NCBI RefSeq assembly: GCF_001434145.1
Contig: NZ_AZED01000020.1
Coordinates: 1,545-65,544 of the forward strand
Length of the DNA stretch: 64,000 bases
Reading direction: 5' to 3'
DNA from: Lentilactobacillus otakiensis DSM 19908 = JCM 15040
Lineage (GTDB): Bacteria; Bacillota; Bacilli; Lactobacillales; Lactobacillaceae
Shown here piece after piece: positions 54,804 to 63,245 of the stretch (position 1 is its first letter; each line of letters opens with the position of its first letter). Under the pieces are notes generated by a model that saw only the letters and a program-made list of their open reading frames with translations, did no database searches and was not told where the DNA came from. Position numbers and translations under genes: made by a program.

Positions 54804-57314
54804 TTGGACCATTCAATGGATTTATTTGGCTCAGAACAGAATAATAATGAACCACAATATGTTGATGGCCGACTCAAGGCGATCTTCTTTTCGAGTAACG
54901 ATAGTTTTTACAAAGTGGTCCTGGTGGAGATTACTGACACCAACGTTAATTGGCCCGAAGATGAAATTGTTGTCACGGGTAACTTTGGCGATTTGGTTGA
55001 AGAGAACAGCTATCATTTCACTGGCAAATTGGTGGATCATCCCCGTTATGGCAAACAATTTCAGGCCAGCAACTATACCAGTGTGATTGCCACAACTCGA
55101 GAAGGGGTCGTTAAATATTTGTCCGGCGAACAATTTCCCGGGATCGGCAAAAAGACCGCTGAACGGGTTGTCGATGTTCTGGGCGATGATGCAATTGAGA
55201 AAATTACCGCCGATAGTCGAGTGTTGGACGATGTCCCGATTAGCCCGAAGTTAAGGACGGCGATCGTTGAAAATCTCAACACTGACGACAACTTGGAAAA
55301 AGTGATTGTTGGTCTGAACAGTTATGGGTTCTCCAGCGCGATTGCTTCAGCCATCTATCAAAAATATCATGAAGATGCCTTAAAAATTATTTCAAATAAT
55401 CCCTATCAACTGGTTGAGGATATCGATGGCATCAGCTTTAAAAAGGCAGATGCCATTGCCCTGCGGTTGGGAATTATCCCGGATTCTAACGAACGGATCC
55501 GGGCTGGTTTGATGTACGCAATTGATGAATTGTGTGCTCAAAATGGGGATACATATACGACAACCGCGCCGTTAATTGAGACCGCCACCAGTGTTTTGGA
55601 AGGTAACTCTGATCAACAAATTCCGGGCAAAAAGTTAGCTGAGAGTTTGGTTGATTTGGCTAAAGAAGGCAAGGTGGTCGGTGAGGAAAACCGGATTTAT
55701 TTAACGCGGTTATACAATGCGGAAGTCCAGATTGCCGATCATTTGAATCGGGTTATTAAGAACAAAGACGATGAAGACCGACTCAAAGAAGACGCGATTA
55801 AAAAGCAGCTGCGGGTTGTCGAAAAACAATTTGATATCAATTATGACGATTCTCAAGTTGCCGCAATCGTTCAAGCTATCCAGTCTCCGGCATTTATTTT
55901 GACTGGTGGACCGGGTACCGGGAAAACCACAATTATCAACGGAATTGTCAACACGTATGCAAGGTTGCACGAGTATTCTTTAGACATTAATTCATATAAA
56001 GACAAACCATTTCCAATCGTTCTGGCAGCACCTACCGGTCGGGCGGCCAAACATATGACCGAATCTACCGGGCTGCCGGCCAGCACGATTCACCGCCTGC
56101 TGGGGCTAAATGGTCGTGAATCCAATGACACCACAGGAACCAAGGACATTGAAGGTGCGTTGTTGATTATTGATGAAATGTCGATGGTCGACACTTACCT
56201 GTTCAGGTCACTGGTTCGGGCGATTCCCAACCATATGCAGGTTGTTCTGGTAGGTGATCAGGATCAGCTGCCATCAGTCGGACCCGGTCAGGTGTTCCAC
56301 GATTTACTGGTCTCTAAACAAATTCCTGCAATGCAATTAAACACGATTTATCGTCAGGAAAAAGGTTCTTCCATTATTCAACTGGCTCACGACATCCATC
56401 GTGGGGCCTTATCCGCTGATTTTACCAAGAACCAGTCAGACCGCTCGTTTATTCCATGCAATGAATATCAAATTTCCTCGGTCATTGAACAAGTAACCAA
56501 ACGGGCCAAGCAAAAAGATTTTGGTTTAATGGATGTGCAGGTTCTGGCACCGATGTATCGCGGCCGGGCTGGGATTGATCGATTAAACGACGTCGTTCAA
56601 GAAGTCTGGCAGGGGGATGTCGCCGGTAAAAAAGCGGTGACCATTCGTGAGCATACTTATCGAATCGGCGATAAAGTTTTGCAGCTGGTGAATAATCCCG
56701 AAAGTAACGTTTTCAATGGTGATATTGGCATTATTGTCGGAATGGAAGCACCCAAAGGCCAGACAGCACCAAATAAAATCACAATTGATTTTGATGAAAC
56801 AGAAGTCACCTATGAAAAAAATGAGTGGACACAGTTTACTTTGGCTTACTGTACGTCAATTCATAAGGCCCAAGGTAGTGAATTTAAGATGGTCATTTTA
56901 CCAATTGTCCGCCAATTCTCACGAATGCTGCAGCGAAACCTGCTGTACACCGCTGTTACGCGGGCCAGCGACTTTTTGATCATGTTGGGCGAAAAGGAAG
57001 CCTTTGAACAGTGTGTCCGCAATGTTTCGGTTAACCGACACACCAGTTTGGTCAAACGATTAGTCGACACAATCGGTGTTCATAAGGAAGCCAATGTCGT
57101 TGATGTTGATAACCAAGATGCAGTTGAAAAGCCTGTCGCAAGCGAACAAAGCGACCCGCAAATCAAGGAGCGTATATCCGAGCCAGACTTGCCCGACCAT
57201 CTGACCACCGACGTGATCGATCAAAAACTAATCGATCCAATGATCGGAATGGCAGACATCACACCTAAAGACTTTCTGAAGTCATCCTTTTATCGGCGAA
57301 AATTTACAAAGTAA
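54804..57314 (+). CDS. recD2: ATP-dependent DNA helicase RecD2
   Basis: 836 residues. An N-terminal OB-like and HhH region with FPGIGKKTAERVVDVLG (about 110-130), then superfamily 1B helicase motifs: Walker A TGGPGTGKTTI (Gly368 onward), LLIIDEMSMVD, GDQDQLPSVGPG, and motif VI-like HKAQGSEFKMVILP with NLLYTAVTRA. A 5'-3' helicase of Gram-positive bacteria lacking RecB and RecC. The C-terminal 60 residues are variable. TTG start behind AAGGAGGA. Confidence 0.93.
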   Translation: MDHSMDLFGSEQNNNEPQYVDGRLKAIFFSSNDSFYKVVLVEITDTNVNWPEDEIVVTGNFGDLVEENSYHFTGKLVDHPRYGKQFQASNYTSVIATTREGVVKYLSGEQFPGIGKKTAERVVDVLGDDAIEKITADSRVLDDVPISPKLRTAIVENLNTDDNLEKVIVGLNSYGFSSAIASAIYQKYHEDALKIISNNPYQLVEDIDGISFKKADAIALRLGIIPDSNERIRAGLMYAIDELCAQNGDTYTTTAPLIETATSVLEGNSDQQIPGKKLAESLVDLAKEGKVVGEENRIYLTRLYNAEVQIADHLNRVIKNKDDEDRLKEDAIKKQLRVVEKQFDINYDDSQVAAIVQAIQSPAFILTGGPGTGKTTIINGIVNTYARLHEYSLDINSYKDKPFPIVLAAPTGRAAKHMTESTGLPASTIHRLLGLNGRESNDTTGTKDIEGALLIIDEMSMVDTYLFRSLVRAIPNHMQVVLVGDQDQLPSVGPGQVFHDLLVSKQIPAMQLNTIYRQEKGSSIIQLAHDIHRGALSADFTKNQSDRSFIPCNEYQISSVIEQVTKRAKQKDFGLMDVQVLAPMYRGRAGIDRLNDVVQEVWQGDVAGKKAVTIREHTYRIGDKVLQLVNNPESNVFNGDIGIIVGMEAPKGQTAPNKITIDFDETEVTYEKNEWTQFTLAYCTSIHKAQGSEFKMVILPIVRQFSRMLQRNLLYTAVTRASDFLIMLGEKEAFEQCVRNVSVNRHTSLVKRLVDTIGVHKEANVVDVDNQDAVEKPVASEQSDPQIKERISEPDLPDHLTTDVIDQKLIDPMIGMADITPKDFLKSSFYRRKFTK

Positions 57315-57325
57315 GTGCTAAATTA

Positions 57326-57334
57326 TGGTAGAAT
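57326..57334 (+). promoter_or_regulatory. prs promoter (extended -10)
   Basis: TGgTAGAAT, 39 nt before the prs ATG. No strong -35 at 17 bp; TTTACA at 57303-57308 is 20 bp away. Confidence 0.45.
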
Positions 57335-57372
57335 TTAGATAAATTGGTAAAGAAGAATACTTGGAGGAAATC

Positions 57373-58332
57373 ATGGCCGAATCAAAAACGCATCCCAATC
57401 TTAAATTATTTTCTTTGAACTCCAACCGCCATTTGGCTGAGGAAATTAGTAAGGCAGTCGGTGTGCCGCTGAGCAAATCAACTGTCGAAAAGTTTAGCGA
57501 TGATGAAATCAAAATTAGTGTTGACGAAAGTATTCGAGGCGATGAAGTTTATATTATTCAATCCGTTTCCGATCCCGTTAACTCAAATTTGATGGAACTG
57601 TTGATCATGGTTGATGCCGTTCGACGGGCAAGTGCCAAATCGATTAACGTGGTTATCCCATACTATGGTTATTCACGTGCTGATCGTAAGGCTCGCTCAA
57701 GAGAACCCATCACCGCCAAATTAGTAGCTTCTTTCTTAGAAATGGATGGTGTTGACCGAGTGGTTGCGCTCGATCTTCATGCTGACCAGATTCAAGGCTT
57801 CTTCAACATTCCTGTTGACCATTTGAAAGCCGACACATTGTTGGCCCACTACTTTGTTCAAACTTATAAGAGTTCTGATGTGGTGGTGGTTTCACCTGAT
57901 CACACTGGTGTTTCCCGCGCAAGAAAGTTTGCTGAATTGCTGAGTGCACCAATTGCGATTATTGATAACCGTTCACCGGAAGACGCGACTACGGTTCCAG
58001 AATCAGTTATTGGGAATGTGAAGGGCAAGCGGGCAATTATCGTGGATGATATGATCGATACTGCCTTCAAATTAACGATTGCTGCTGAAACCTTGAAAAA
58101 GGCTGGGGCAACCGATGTTTTTGCCATTGCAACCCACGCTGTGTTCTCAGGGGATGCGCAACAGCGACTCCAGAATTCACCAATTAAAAAAGTCATTGTG
58201 ACAGATTCAATCAGCATTTCCAAGGCTGACCAATTTGAAAAATTGGAAGTTGTTTCCGTTGGTAAATTATTTGGTGAAGCAATTTCCTTGATCCATAATC
58301 ACCAATCGGTTGGTAAACTGTTTGGTAGATAA
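57373..58332 (+). CDS. prs: ribose-phosphate pyrophosphokinase
   Basis: 319 residues. [41 protein letters not shown] (flexible catalytic loop), [11 protein letters not shown], and the PRPP-binding loop [11 protein letters not shown]. It makes PRPP from ribose 5-phosphate and ATP, feeding nucleotide, NAD and histidine synthesis. ATG at 57373 after TTGGAGGAAATC. The aldo-keto reductase follows 25 nt later with no terminator. Confidence 0.95.
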   Translation: MAESKTHPNLKLFSLNSNRHLAEEISKAVGVPLSKSTVEKFSDDEIKISVDESIRGDEVYIIQSVSDPVNSNLMELLIMVDAVRRASAKSINVVIPYYGYSRADRKARSREPITAKLVASFLEMDGVDRVVALDLHADQIQGFFNIPVDHLKADTLLAHYFVQTYKSSDVVVVSPDHTGVSRARKFAELLSAPIAIIDNRSPEDATTVPESVIGNVKGKRAIIVDDMIDTAFKLTIAAETLKKAGATDVFAIATHAVFSGDAQQRLQNSPIKKVIVTDSISISKADQFEKLEVVSVGKLFGEAISLIHNHQSVGKLFGR

Positions 58333-58357
58333 AATATTTTACGAGGTGGTTTAATTT

Positions 58358-59347
58358 ATGTATAAGGCAAATGACGATCGTTATGAAAACGCAGTGGTAC
58401 GCAGAGCTGGAAATTCCGGGCTCCAATTACCGGCACTATCATTCGGATTGTGGCATAGTTTTGGCGATGATGCCAACTATGGCGACAGTGAAAAAGTCAT
58501 TTTGAAGGCCTTTGACTTAGGAATATTCAGTTTCGATAATGCCTATAACTATGGTCCAAGCGCCGGTGCTGCAGAGCGGATGTTCGGTGAAGTATACCGC
58601 GCCAATCTGAAGCCATATCGGGACGAATTAGTCATTACCACCAAGGCTGGCTTCAATATGTGGCCAGGACCTTATGGAAACTTTTCATCTAAGAAGACTT
58701 TAGTTAATGCGTTGGACGGCAGCTTGAAGCGCATGGGATTGGACTATGTCGATATTTATTACAGTCACCGATTTGATCCCAACACCAGCTTGGAAGAAAC
58801 TGCGGAAGCTTTGGATGAAATCGTTCGTTCCGGAAAAGCTTTGTACATCGGGATTTCCAATTACAATTCAGCTCAGACGGCTGAAATCATTAAGTACTTC
58901 AAAGAATTCCACACGCCATTTGTCGTTAATCAGGCATCTTATAATATGCTGAATCGTGGCATTGAAAAAGATGGTTTGTTGGATACATTGAGTAAAAATA
59001 ATAAAGCATTGGTTGCTTACGGACCACTTGCAGAAGGCTTGTTAACCGACAAATATCTTAATGGCATGGATGACGATGTGAAGATTCACTGGAGCAATGA
59101 ATTCGTTATCAAGCATGGTAAAGACGAATTGGTTAAGAAACTCAATGAGTTAAACGACATCGCCAAGAACCGGAATCAAAATCTGGCTCAAATGTCATTG
59201 GCTTGGTTATTACATGATAAGACCGTTGCCAGTGTTGTAACTGGTGCTTCTAAGATTAATCATTTGGAAGATAATCTCAAAGCGCTTAAAAACCTTGATT
59301 TCACCTCTGATGAATTAGCTCAGATTGATAAAATAGTGAAAGAATAA
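58358..59347 (+). CDS. aldo-keto reductase (YghZ/AKR14-like)
   Basis: 329 residues, (beta/alpha)8 barrel. The catalytic Asp-Tyr pair is in FSFDNAYNYGPSAG, Lys in VITTKAG, and His in DIYYSHRFDP; GASKINHLEDNLKAL is the NADPH-binding end. The WPGPYGNFSSKK segment matches the YghZ group that reduces glyceraldehyde 3-phosphate or methylglyoxal. Substrate not certain. Probably co-transcribed with prs. Confidence 0.88.
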   Translation: MYKANDDRYENAVVRRAGNSGLQLPALSFGLWHSFGDDANYGDSEKVILKAFDLGIFSFDNAYNYGPSAGAAERMFGEVYRANLKPYRDELVITTKAGFNMWPGPYGNFSSKKTLVNALDGSLKRMGLDYVDIYYSHRFDPNTSLEETAEALDEIVRSGKALYIGISNYNSAQTAEIIKYFKEFHTPFVVNQASYNMLNRGIEKDGLLDTLSKNNKALVAYGPLAEGLLTDKYLNGMDDDVKIHWSNEFVIKHGKDELVKKLNELNDIAKNRNQNLAQMSLAWLLHDKTVASVVTGASKINHLEDNLKALKNLDFTSDELAQIDKIVKE

Positions 59348-59378
59348 TTAGCAACAGTTAATAACTTGTATAGAATTA

Positions 59379-59426
59379 GCATTAAATTGGGATTAAACCG
59401 GTTTAATGCTTTTTGTTTGGTATAAT
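59379..59426 (+). promoter_or_regulatory. overlapping terminator, LacI-type operator and rbsR promoter
   Basis: AGCATTAAA (59379-59387) pairs with TTTAATGCT (59402-59410) before TTTTTG: terminator of the aldo-keto reductase gene. Inside it lies the perfect operator ATTAAACCGGTTTAAT (59392-59407). The rbsR -10 TATAAT is at 59421-59426, placing the -35 region within the operator. RbsR probably represses itself here. Confidence 0.75.
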
Positions 59427-59463
59427 CTAGTCAAAGACATCTGTCCGTGAATGGAGAATAACT

Positions 59464-60471
59464 ATGACAAAGAAAGTGACAATTACAGATTTAGCAGCCC
59501 GGGCCAAGGTTTCAGTGACAACAGTTTCACAGATCTTGAATGGCAAGGCTGCCCGATTTAGCAGCAAAACTGTTGAAAAAGTGAAGCAATTACAAAAGGA
59601 AATGGGCTACGTCCCTGATTTCAACGCCCAAAGTTTGATTCGGAAAAGTGGCAGGACGATTGGGGTATTGGTTCCAAATCTCAACAACCCATTTTTCAGC
59701 CGCTTTTTACGCGGGATTGAGGATGAAGCCATTAAGCAGGATTATGTACCGCTTATTTTCGGCTCTAACAACAGTCAAGAGCAGGAGACTCACTATCTCT
59801 TTGAATCAGTCAGACGGGCCGCAGACGGCATGATAATCGCTTCAGCGGTGTCTGATATTAATTACATTGATAATATTTTAAACCAGAACGGCATTCCGTA
59901 CATTTTGATTGACCAGGCGCCGGTGGTTAAGGGCGACCGGGTTGATGCAAATAACGAAAAGGGTGGGGCGCTTTTAGCGGACTATTTGATCAAAAACGGC
60001 CATACCAACGTCACAGTGGTCTGCGCCACTAAACCAACTCTGAACTTGCAGGAACGACTCCAGGGATTCGTGGAAACTTACAAGAAGAACGGGACGCCGA
60101 TTCCTGATGCCAACATCATTACAACCGATATGACCAAAAAGGGTGGCTACGACGCAACAGCGGCTGCACTGGCAACCAAGCCCAACGCCATTTTTGCGAT
60201 TAATGATGAAGTGGCTATCGGGTTGTATCGCGGTCTTGAAGAAGCCGGCTTGAAGATTCCAGAAGATATTTCCATTGTTGGCTACGATGATATTGACTTG
60301 GGCGAATATATTTATCCAAAATTGACCACCGTTCATCAGCCTGCATTTGAGATGGGCACCAAGGCGGCTCAAATGATTATTAACCGGATTGAAGACCAGA
60401 ATGAACCCATTCAACAAGTATCGCTGCCCGTTTCTTTGGTGGAACGAGATAGCGTCCGCGCGATCGACTAA
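59464..60471 (+). CDS. rbsR: LacI-family ribose operon repressor
   Basis: 335 residues. An N-terminal helix-turn-helix and hinge (VTITDLAARAKVSVTTVSQIL then NAQSLIRKSGRTIGVLVPN, quoted in two parts) is followed by a periplasmic-binding-protein-like effector domain (about 60-330), with IFAINDEVAIGLYRGL. Assigned RbsR from the adjacent ribokinase gene and operators at both genes. In the lactobacillar LacI/PurR group. Confidence 0.88.
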   Translation: MTKKVTITDLAARAKVSVTTVSQILNGKAARFSSKTVEKVKQLQKEMGYVPDFNAQSLIRKSGRTIGVLVPNLNNPFFSRFLRGIEDEAIKQDYVPLIFGSNNSQEQETHYLFESVRRAADGMIIASAVSDINYIDNILNQNGIPYILIDQAPVVKGDRVDANNEKGGALLADYLIKNGHTNVTVVCATKPTLNLQERLQGFVETYKKNGTPIPDANIITTDMTKKGGYDATAAALATKPNAIFAINDEVAIGLYRGLEEAGLKIPEDISIVGYDDIDLGEYIYPKLTTVHQPAFEMGTKAAQMIINRIEDQNEPIQQVSLPVSLVERDSVRAID

Positions 60472-60513
60472 ATTGTGATCCTTGTTAAATCCAGGAGAAT
60501 TTGATAGAATTTA

Positions 60514-60538
60514 GTTAAAGGTTTTAACACACTATACT
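60514..60538 (+). promoter_or_regulatory. candidate RbsR operator and rbsK promoter
   Basis: GTTAAAGGTTTTAAC (60514-60528), a dyad related to the rbsR operator, lies directly upstream of -10 TATACT (60533-60538). The operator occupies the -35 position. Confidence 0.5.
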
Positions 60539-60560
60539 AAGGGATTTAGAGGGGCTTATT

Positions 60561-61478
60561 ATGACAAACAAAGTTGTTGTTCTTGGTAGCTTAAATGTTG
60601 ATACAACTCTCCACATTGACCAGATGCCAAAGCCTGGTGAAACAATCAGCGCAAAAAGCAAGACCAATTCAGCCGGTGGGAAGGGTGCTAATCAGGCAGT
60701 TGCAGCGGCACGTTCGGGCGCCGATACCAGCTTTATCGGTCGAGTTGGCGAGGATAGTAACGGTCAATTCATGATTGACGCTTTGAAGCATGACGGCATC
60801 AATACCGACCACGTTGATATTGATAAGGTGAACGGAACCGGATCAGCTGTCATTTTGCTGGATAATCAGGGACAGAACAGCATTATGGTGTATGGTGGCG
60901 CAAATCAAGCCATGAAACCGGAAATGATTGTGGACAGCGAGTCCTTGATCGACAATGCAGATATTTTAATTTCTGAGTTTGAAACACCACAAGATGTGAC
61001 ATATGAGGCCTTTAAGTTAGCCAAGGAACACGGTGTCACAACTATTCTAAATCCTGCGCCCGCATCAAAAATTCTTGATGGTCTGTTGGATGTGACTGAT
61101 CTGATCGTCCCCAATGAAACCGAAAGTGCTACTTTAACTGGAATTGAAGCTGTGGACACTGATTCGATGGATCAGAATGCTGCCAAGTTTGCAGAAATGG
61201 GGATCGATAACCTGATCATCACTGTTGGCGACCGTGGTGCATACTACCATACGCCAAGTGGCAGTGGTTTCGTGCCGGCATTTAAAGTTAAAGCCAAAGA
61301 CACGACCGCAGCCGGTGATACCTTTATTGGCGCTTTCAGTTCACAAGTTAAGAAAGACTTGTCCAACGTTGAAGAAGCACTGGTATATGCTCAAAAGGCG
61401 TCATCCATCACTGTTCGACGTTTAGGGGCATTGCCATCAATTCCAACCGCTGAAGAAATTGCGGCAGAATACAAATAA
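60561..61478 (+). CDS. rbsK: ribokinase
   Basis: 305 residues, PfkB family. VLGSLNVDTTLHID start, AGGKGANQAVAAARSGA (signature 1), NPAPASKIL, NETE, and signature 2 DTTAAGDTFIGAF with the catalytic Asp. It phosphorylates ribose to ribose 5-phosphate, which Prs (57373) can use. No ribose transporter or RbsD gene is adjacent. Own promoter and operator. Confidence 0.94.
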   Translation: MTNKVVVLGSLNVDTTLHIDQMPKPGETISAKSKTNSAGGKGANQAVAAARSGADTSFIGRVGEDSNGQFMIDALKHDGINTDHVDIDKVNGTGSAVILLDNQGQNSIMVYGGANQAMKPEMIVDSESLIDNADILISEFETPQDVTYEAFKLAKEHGVTTILNPAPASKILDGLLDVTDLIVPNETESATLTGIEAVDTDSMDQNAAKFAEMGIDNLIITVGDRGAYYHTPSGSGFVPAFKVKAKDTTAAGDTFIGAFSSQVKKDLSNVEEALVYAQKASSITVRRLGALPSIPTAEEIAAEYK

Positions 61479-61573
61479 TAGTTAGCCAAATGATAAAGTC
61501 ATTATTTTCTGAAAACTCTTTTCGGTAAGGTGTTGCTTTCTGGAAATTTATCTGGTAGTATATCCAGACGTTA

Positions 61574-61607
61574 GCAGGAAATGTTAAAAAATAGATAACA
61601 TTCCTGC
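61574..61607 (+). promoter_or_regulatory. hairpin in the leader of the small ORF
   Basis: GCAGGAAATGTTA with TAACATTCCTGC, one bulged A, loop AAAAATAGA. It lies 60 nt before the ORF's start, downstream of a plausible promoter (TTGCTTT...GTAGTATAT, about 61533-61561). No T-run. It may stabilise or regulate the mRNA. Confidence 0.4.
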
Positions 61608-61667
61608 GTCAGGAAAAGCGTCGTTGATTTAAAAATTTAAATTTCACCTTCAAAGGAGTTTATAGCT

Positions 61668-61886
61668 ATGAGCAATAAGTTAGAAATTCTAAGAGAATAC
61701 CAGAAGGCATCCTCGAAGCTTAATCAATTGAAATCTGAAGAAGCAGACAAGATCAAGTCTACCTCAGTGAATACGAGTTCGACAGAAGTAATTAGACCAC
61801 AGTTTGGAAACGAAATGACACATTTAAATGAAGAATGCATGCAGTTGAATATGATTCTAGAAGCAATGGATGCTTCCGAGGATTAG
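61668..61886 (+). CDS. uncharacterised small protein, coiled-coil start
   Basis: 72 residues, acidic, with no membrane segment. The first 35 form a charged helix (LEILREYQKASSKLNQLKSE), then a Ser/Thr-rich linker and a second helix with two Met and one Cys. AAAGGAG is properly spaced before ATG, and a terminator follows at 61897, so it is probably expressed. I recognise no family. Confidence 0.6.
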   Translation: MSNKLEILREYQKASSKLNQLKSEEADKIKSTSVNTSSTEVIRPQFGNEMTHLNEECMQLNMILEAMDASED

Positions 61887-61896
61887 CGATTGCATT

Positions 61897-61927
61897 AAAG
61901 CGGGACGTTTATGACAGTGCCGCTTTT
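61897..61927 (+). terminator. terminator of the small ORF
   Basis: AAAGCGGgAC pairs with GTgCCGCTTT, loop of ten, then TTT. Ends 40 nt after the stop. Confidence 0.75.
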
Positions 61928-61957
61928 TGTTTTGGCCGGGCTAATCCTTAGTGTCCA

Positions 61958-62017
61958 CATAAAGAAAGAACGCGGGTTACGATTTTCACTTATCGTTGCC
62001 TACGTTCTTTCTTTATG
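61958..62017. repeat. long inverted repeat
   Basis: A perfect 15-bp arm CATAAAGAAAGAACG (61958-61972) with CGTTCTTTCTTTATG (62003-62017), and a further ACGAT/ATCGT pair inside the 30-nt loop. No gene; part of a 361-nt intergenic stretch that contains only this, the terminator and repeat D. Confidence 0.7.
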
Positions 62018-62100
62018 TTCAATTTTCTAAATGCAGGCAGTGGTGAACTATCTGAATTCACCGGTAACTGTTTCGTTATTTGATACATGATGCACTACAT

Positions 62101-62250
62101 TCAGTTTCTCTTCGGTATGCCTAGGCCTTTGAGGACGGCTCCGACGCAACTGATGCTAACTTCTAAGGGGGGCTTTGACTCAACCCAAAAGCTTGGTTAA
62201 GTCAAAGCCCCCTTAGAAACCGCATCACCCGTTGCTCGTCGCCCACTCTA
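62101..62250 (-). repeat. composite intergenic repeat, copy D (reversed, long hairpin)
   Basis: Read on the minus strand it starts TAGAGTGGGCGACGAG, where TAG is the stop of the ADP-ribosylglycohydrolase gene. The core is a very long hairpin: TTCTAAGGGGGGCTTTGACT (62161-62180) with its complement (62199-62218), extended by GACGCAACTGATGC (62143-62156) pairing with GCATCA, GTTG and CGTC (62222-62240). The far end has weak similarity to copies A-C (CAAATAACGAAACAG on the minus strand near 62075). Confidence 0.55.
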
Positions 62251-63207
62251 GAAGTTATCCGACAACAGAGCCACCGAGACGGCAATTTTAATTTGATTCC
62301 TACCCTGAAGCTTTGACAGCCAGCTTTCTGGGAACGTCACCGGTGCGAAGAGCAGGGATGCCAACATTGATGTGATCGATCCGATGGTGTCCGCATCACT
62401 GCCAAGGTTGACTGCCTTTGACACGGCAACGTTATACTGTTCGGAATTCATTAAGCACCAGAAAACCGCATTTAAGGTTGCGATGACATCACTGGAAGGC
62501 CTTAATTTTGTGCTGGATTGTCTTAGGAAGTGAGCCTCCTCTAATTGCTCGAAAAACGGCACCTGAGCCGCATATTCATCTTGCGAGCGGTAATAGTCCA
62601 GCGCTTCTTTAACAGCCCTTAGCATGGCGTATTTGTTGGGATTTTGAATTAGGCGAATAATGACATTTGTTAAAATGCCAGAACCGATGAAAGTTTTGGG
62701 AGTTCGGTTGGTGGTTGCTGTATAATCATGGATCAATTTGACGGTCGCTTCATTAAAAACATAGTGCTGATTTTTCGTCAAAAGGTAAAATGCCAATGGC
62801 ATCAGCCGTTTGAGGGCAGTATTGTTATTATCTGAATCCATCGTCCCACCACACAATTTCGGTTCAATACCGCTGTCGAAACGTTGAAGTGCGGCTTTGG
62901 TGGTTTCATCGATATCGTATGAATAGTTGAAGGGTGTATAGTCCCCAAAGTGGTACCACTGTGAATAGCGGGTCATCAAATCATGCAGATTATAGCCAAA
63001 AGTTAAGCTGACTAAAGAAGCAATTGACAAGGAGGTGTCATCAGACCACGTTCCTGCTGGGACTTCCTGCGTCTGATGACCAACCATTTCGTGAACTGGT
63101 TCATCAAAGGGGTTACTTCGGGTATCGTGTTGGATTGGGAACCCAAGCGCGTCACCTAATGCAACTGCGGTTAATGATTGAAATAGAAGGTAGCTGGTTG
63201 AATACAT
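62248..63207 (-). CDS. ADP-ribosylglycohydrolase-family protein
   Basis: 319 residues, DraG/ARH all-helical fold. Metal-site motifs: TAVALGDALGFP at the N-terminus, GTWSDDTSLSIA in the first third, and NLGSDADTIGSITSML at the C-terminal side. These are the two-magnesium ligands of ADP-ribosyl hydrolases. Ser replaces the usual Thr in W-(S/T)-DD-T. ATG behind GAGGTAA. No ADP-ribosyltransferase gene is nearby, so its target is unknown. Confidence 0.88.
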   Translation of the reverse strand: MYSTSYLLFQSLTAVALGDALGFPIQHDTRSNPFDEPVHEMVGHQTQEVPAGTWSDDTSLSIASLVSLTFGYNLHDLMTRYSQWYHFGDYTPFNYSYDIDETTKAALQRFDSGIEPKLCGGTMDSDNNNTALKRLMPLAFYLLTKNQHYVFNEATVKLIHDYTATTNRTPKTFIGSGILTNVIIRLIQNPNKYAMLRAVKEALDYYRSQDEYAAQVPFFEQLEEAHFLRQSSTKLRPSSDVIATLNAVFWCLMNSEQYNVAVSKAVNLGSDADTIGSITSMLASLLFAPVTFPESWLSKLQGRNQIKIAVSVALLSDNF

Positions 63208-63245
63208 TGAATTACCTCGTCGTTAGTTAGTCAGGATGAAAAATT

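Noticed and set aside
57373-58332. prs as part of the histidine operon
   Set aside because: It is 5.5 kb away behind recD2 with its own promoter; the PRPP link is metabolic only.
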